Assembly: GCA_029560585.1 (NCBI GenBank)
Contig: JAKQKQ010000234.1
Span: forward strand, 1 to 64,000
From: Verrucomicrobiota bacterium
Lineage (GTDB): Bacteria; Verrucomicrobiota; Verrucomicrobiia; JADLBR01
Length of the DNA: 64,000 nucleotides
Direction of reading: 5' to 3'
Shown piece by piece: positions 63,335 to 64,000 of this stretch; position 1 is the first letter of the stretch, and every line of letters begins with the position of its first letter. Under the pieces are notes generated by a model. The model was not told the origin of the DNA and made no database searches. It saw only the letters and a program-made list of their open reading frames with translations. The position numbers were made by a program, and so were the translations under genes.

Positions 63335-64000
63335 TCACTTCAACTCACGGATCTTGATATTCCGGAACGAGCATTCGTCGTTGTGGTACGTGAGCATGAT
63401 GTGGCCCGAGAGCTTCGTGCCGAAATCGGGATATCCCTTGAACTTGCTCTTGGCGAGGGCGGCCTTGACATCATCGCTGCCCAGTTCATAGGCGAGGACC
63501 TGGCGGCCATTCAGCCAATGTTCGACGTGGTTGCCGCGGACGACGATGCGGGACGCGTTCCATTCGCCCGCGGGCTTGACGGGTTTGTCTTTGGCGGGGG
63601 GAAGAACATCGTAGAAGGCGGCGGTCTTGTGAGTATCGCCGCGCATGGCATCGGGATGTCGCTCGTCGTCCAGCATCTGGTATTCGTGGCCGGGTGCCTT
63701 CGGCCGATCCTCGGTCACGAAGTACTTGATGCCATTGTTCCCACCGGGCGCGACGCGCCATTCCCAAGTCAGTTCGAAGTCATCGAACTTCTTCCCCGTG
63801 ATGAGTTCGGCGCCCTTGACCTTGGCCACGGTCGTCAGGAGACCGTCGTTGATGATCCACCCGGCGCTTGGGAGGCCCTGGAGGCGGTAGCCGCGCCAGC
63901 CATCTAAAGTCTTGCCGTCAAACAGGAGGGTCCATCCGGCGGCTTTTTCTTCAGGCGTGAGGGTATTGGGTTCCGCGGCGAACCCGAGGGACAATATTGA
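63335..64000 (-). CDS. DUF1080 (3-keto-disaccharide hydrolase) domain protein, 5' end beyond the window
   Basis: At least 222 residues; the frame is open to the last base, where ...SILSLGFAAEP looks like the end of a signal peptide, so only the start is missing. DUF1080 features are GWTLLFDGKTLDGWRGY, WIINDGLLTTV, FDDFELTWEWRVAPGGNNGIKYFV and GHIMLTYHNDECSFRNIKIREL. Such secreted concanavalin-like proteins are frequent in Planctomycetes/Verrucomicrobia, and some hydrolyse 3-keto-glycosides. Confidence 0.85.
   Translation of the reverse strand, partial: SILSLGFAAEPNTLTPEEKAAGWTLLFDGKTLDGWRGYRLQGLPSAGWIINDGLLTTVAKVKGAELITGKKFDDFELTWEWRVAPGGNNGIKYFVTEDRPKAPGHEYQMLDDERHPDAMRGDTHKTAAFYDVLPPAKDKPVKPAGEWNASRIVVRGNHVEHWLNGRQVLAYELGSDDVKAALAKSKFKGYPDFGTKLSGHIMLTYHNDECSFRNIKIRELK

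Overview
The window is 64 kb of GC-rich bacterial chromosome with about 50 genes on both strands. Most genes have Shine-Dalgarno sequences and many neighbours overlap by 4 bp (ATGA). No rRNA, tRNA, CRISPR array, integrase or transposase was seen. The gene content (secreted DUF1080, GH123-like, GH99-like and heparinase-like proteins, PQQ-like propellers, UroD-like proteins, Gfo/Idh/MocA and HpcH/HpaI enzymes, SSS and MFS carriers, a kinase-FGE fusion) suggests a free-living polysaccharide degrader of the PVC group or a related phylum such as Verrucomicrobiota, Lentisphaerota, Hydrogenedentota or Sumerlaeota. This is inference from content; no marker gene settles it.

Layout. 0-5.3 kb: a ThyA-like enzyme, then a TRAP transporter of the TatT type (lipoprotein TatT, DctP, fused DctQ-DctM). 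5.4-14.4 kb: a soluble histidine kinase with an OmpR-type regulator, a TadG-like gene, a hybrid histidine kinase, and a TadE-TadE-TadG/VWA operon; three promoter regions here share TTAA-based repeats, partly with 11-bp period. 14.7-20.9 kb: a shortened DUF1854 protein, a DUF1624 acyltransferase, an HtrA-like protease coupled to a heparinase-like lyase, and an HMA-like exported protein without cysteines. 21-25.5 kb: UroD-like (MtaA-type), NagB-like and membrane spermidine-synthase-like genes. 26-33.5 kb: a signalling block made of a Cache-HAMP histidine kinase, an NtrC-type regulator that carries a frameshift, a good sigma-54 promoter, and a response regulator whose output domain looks like a degenerate hydrogenase maturation protease; next to it a propeller/VWA gene pair. 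33.6-41 kb: SSS and MFS carriers, a second UroD-like protein and a Gfo/Idh/MocA oxidoreductase. 41-50.5 kb: a four-gene reverse operon (GH-A glycosidase, two paralogous TIM-barrel-like exported proteins, a CocE-type hydrolase), then a GH123-like lipoprotein and an M28 peptidase. 50.8-59.3 kb: a HEAT/jelly-roll plus propeller pair, a membrane protein ending in a four-cysteine mini-domain, a GH99-like/LamG protein, a tandem pair of unknown cysteine proteins, an SDR and an HpcH/HpaI aldolase. 59.6-64 kb: a glycine-zipper lipoprotein, a Ser/Thr kinase-FGE fusion, and a DUF1080 gene cut by the window end.

Together the genes suggest degradation of complex, partly uronic, polysaccharide outside the cytoplasm, uptake by TRAP/SSS/MFS carriers and cytoplasmic catabolism by the oxidoreductase, aldolase and NagB-like enzymes, under several two-component systems. 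The observations most worth following are the sigma-54 / degenerate hydrogenase-protease response regulator module, REP/REPIN-like elements that supply stop codons and show a compensatory base change, the shared TTAA promoter repeats, and several uncharacterised paralogue pairs.
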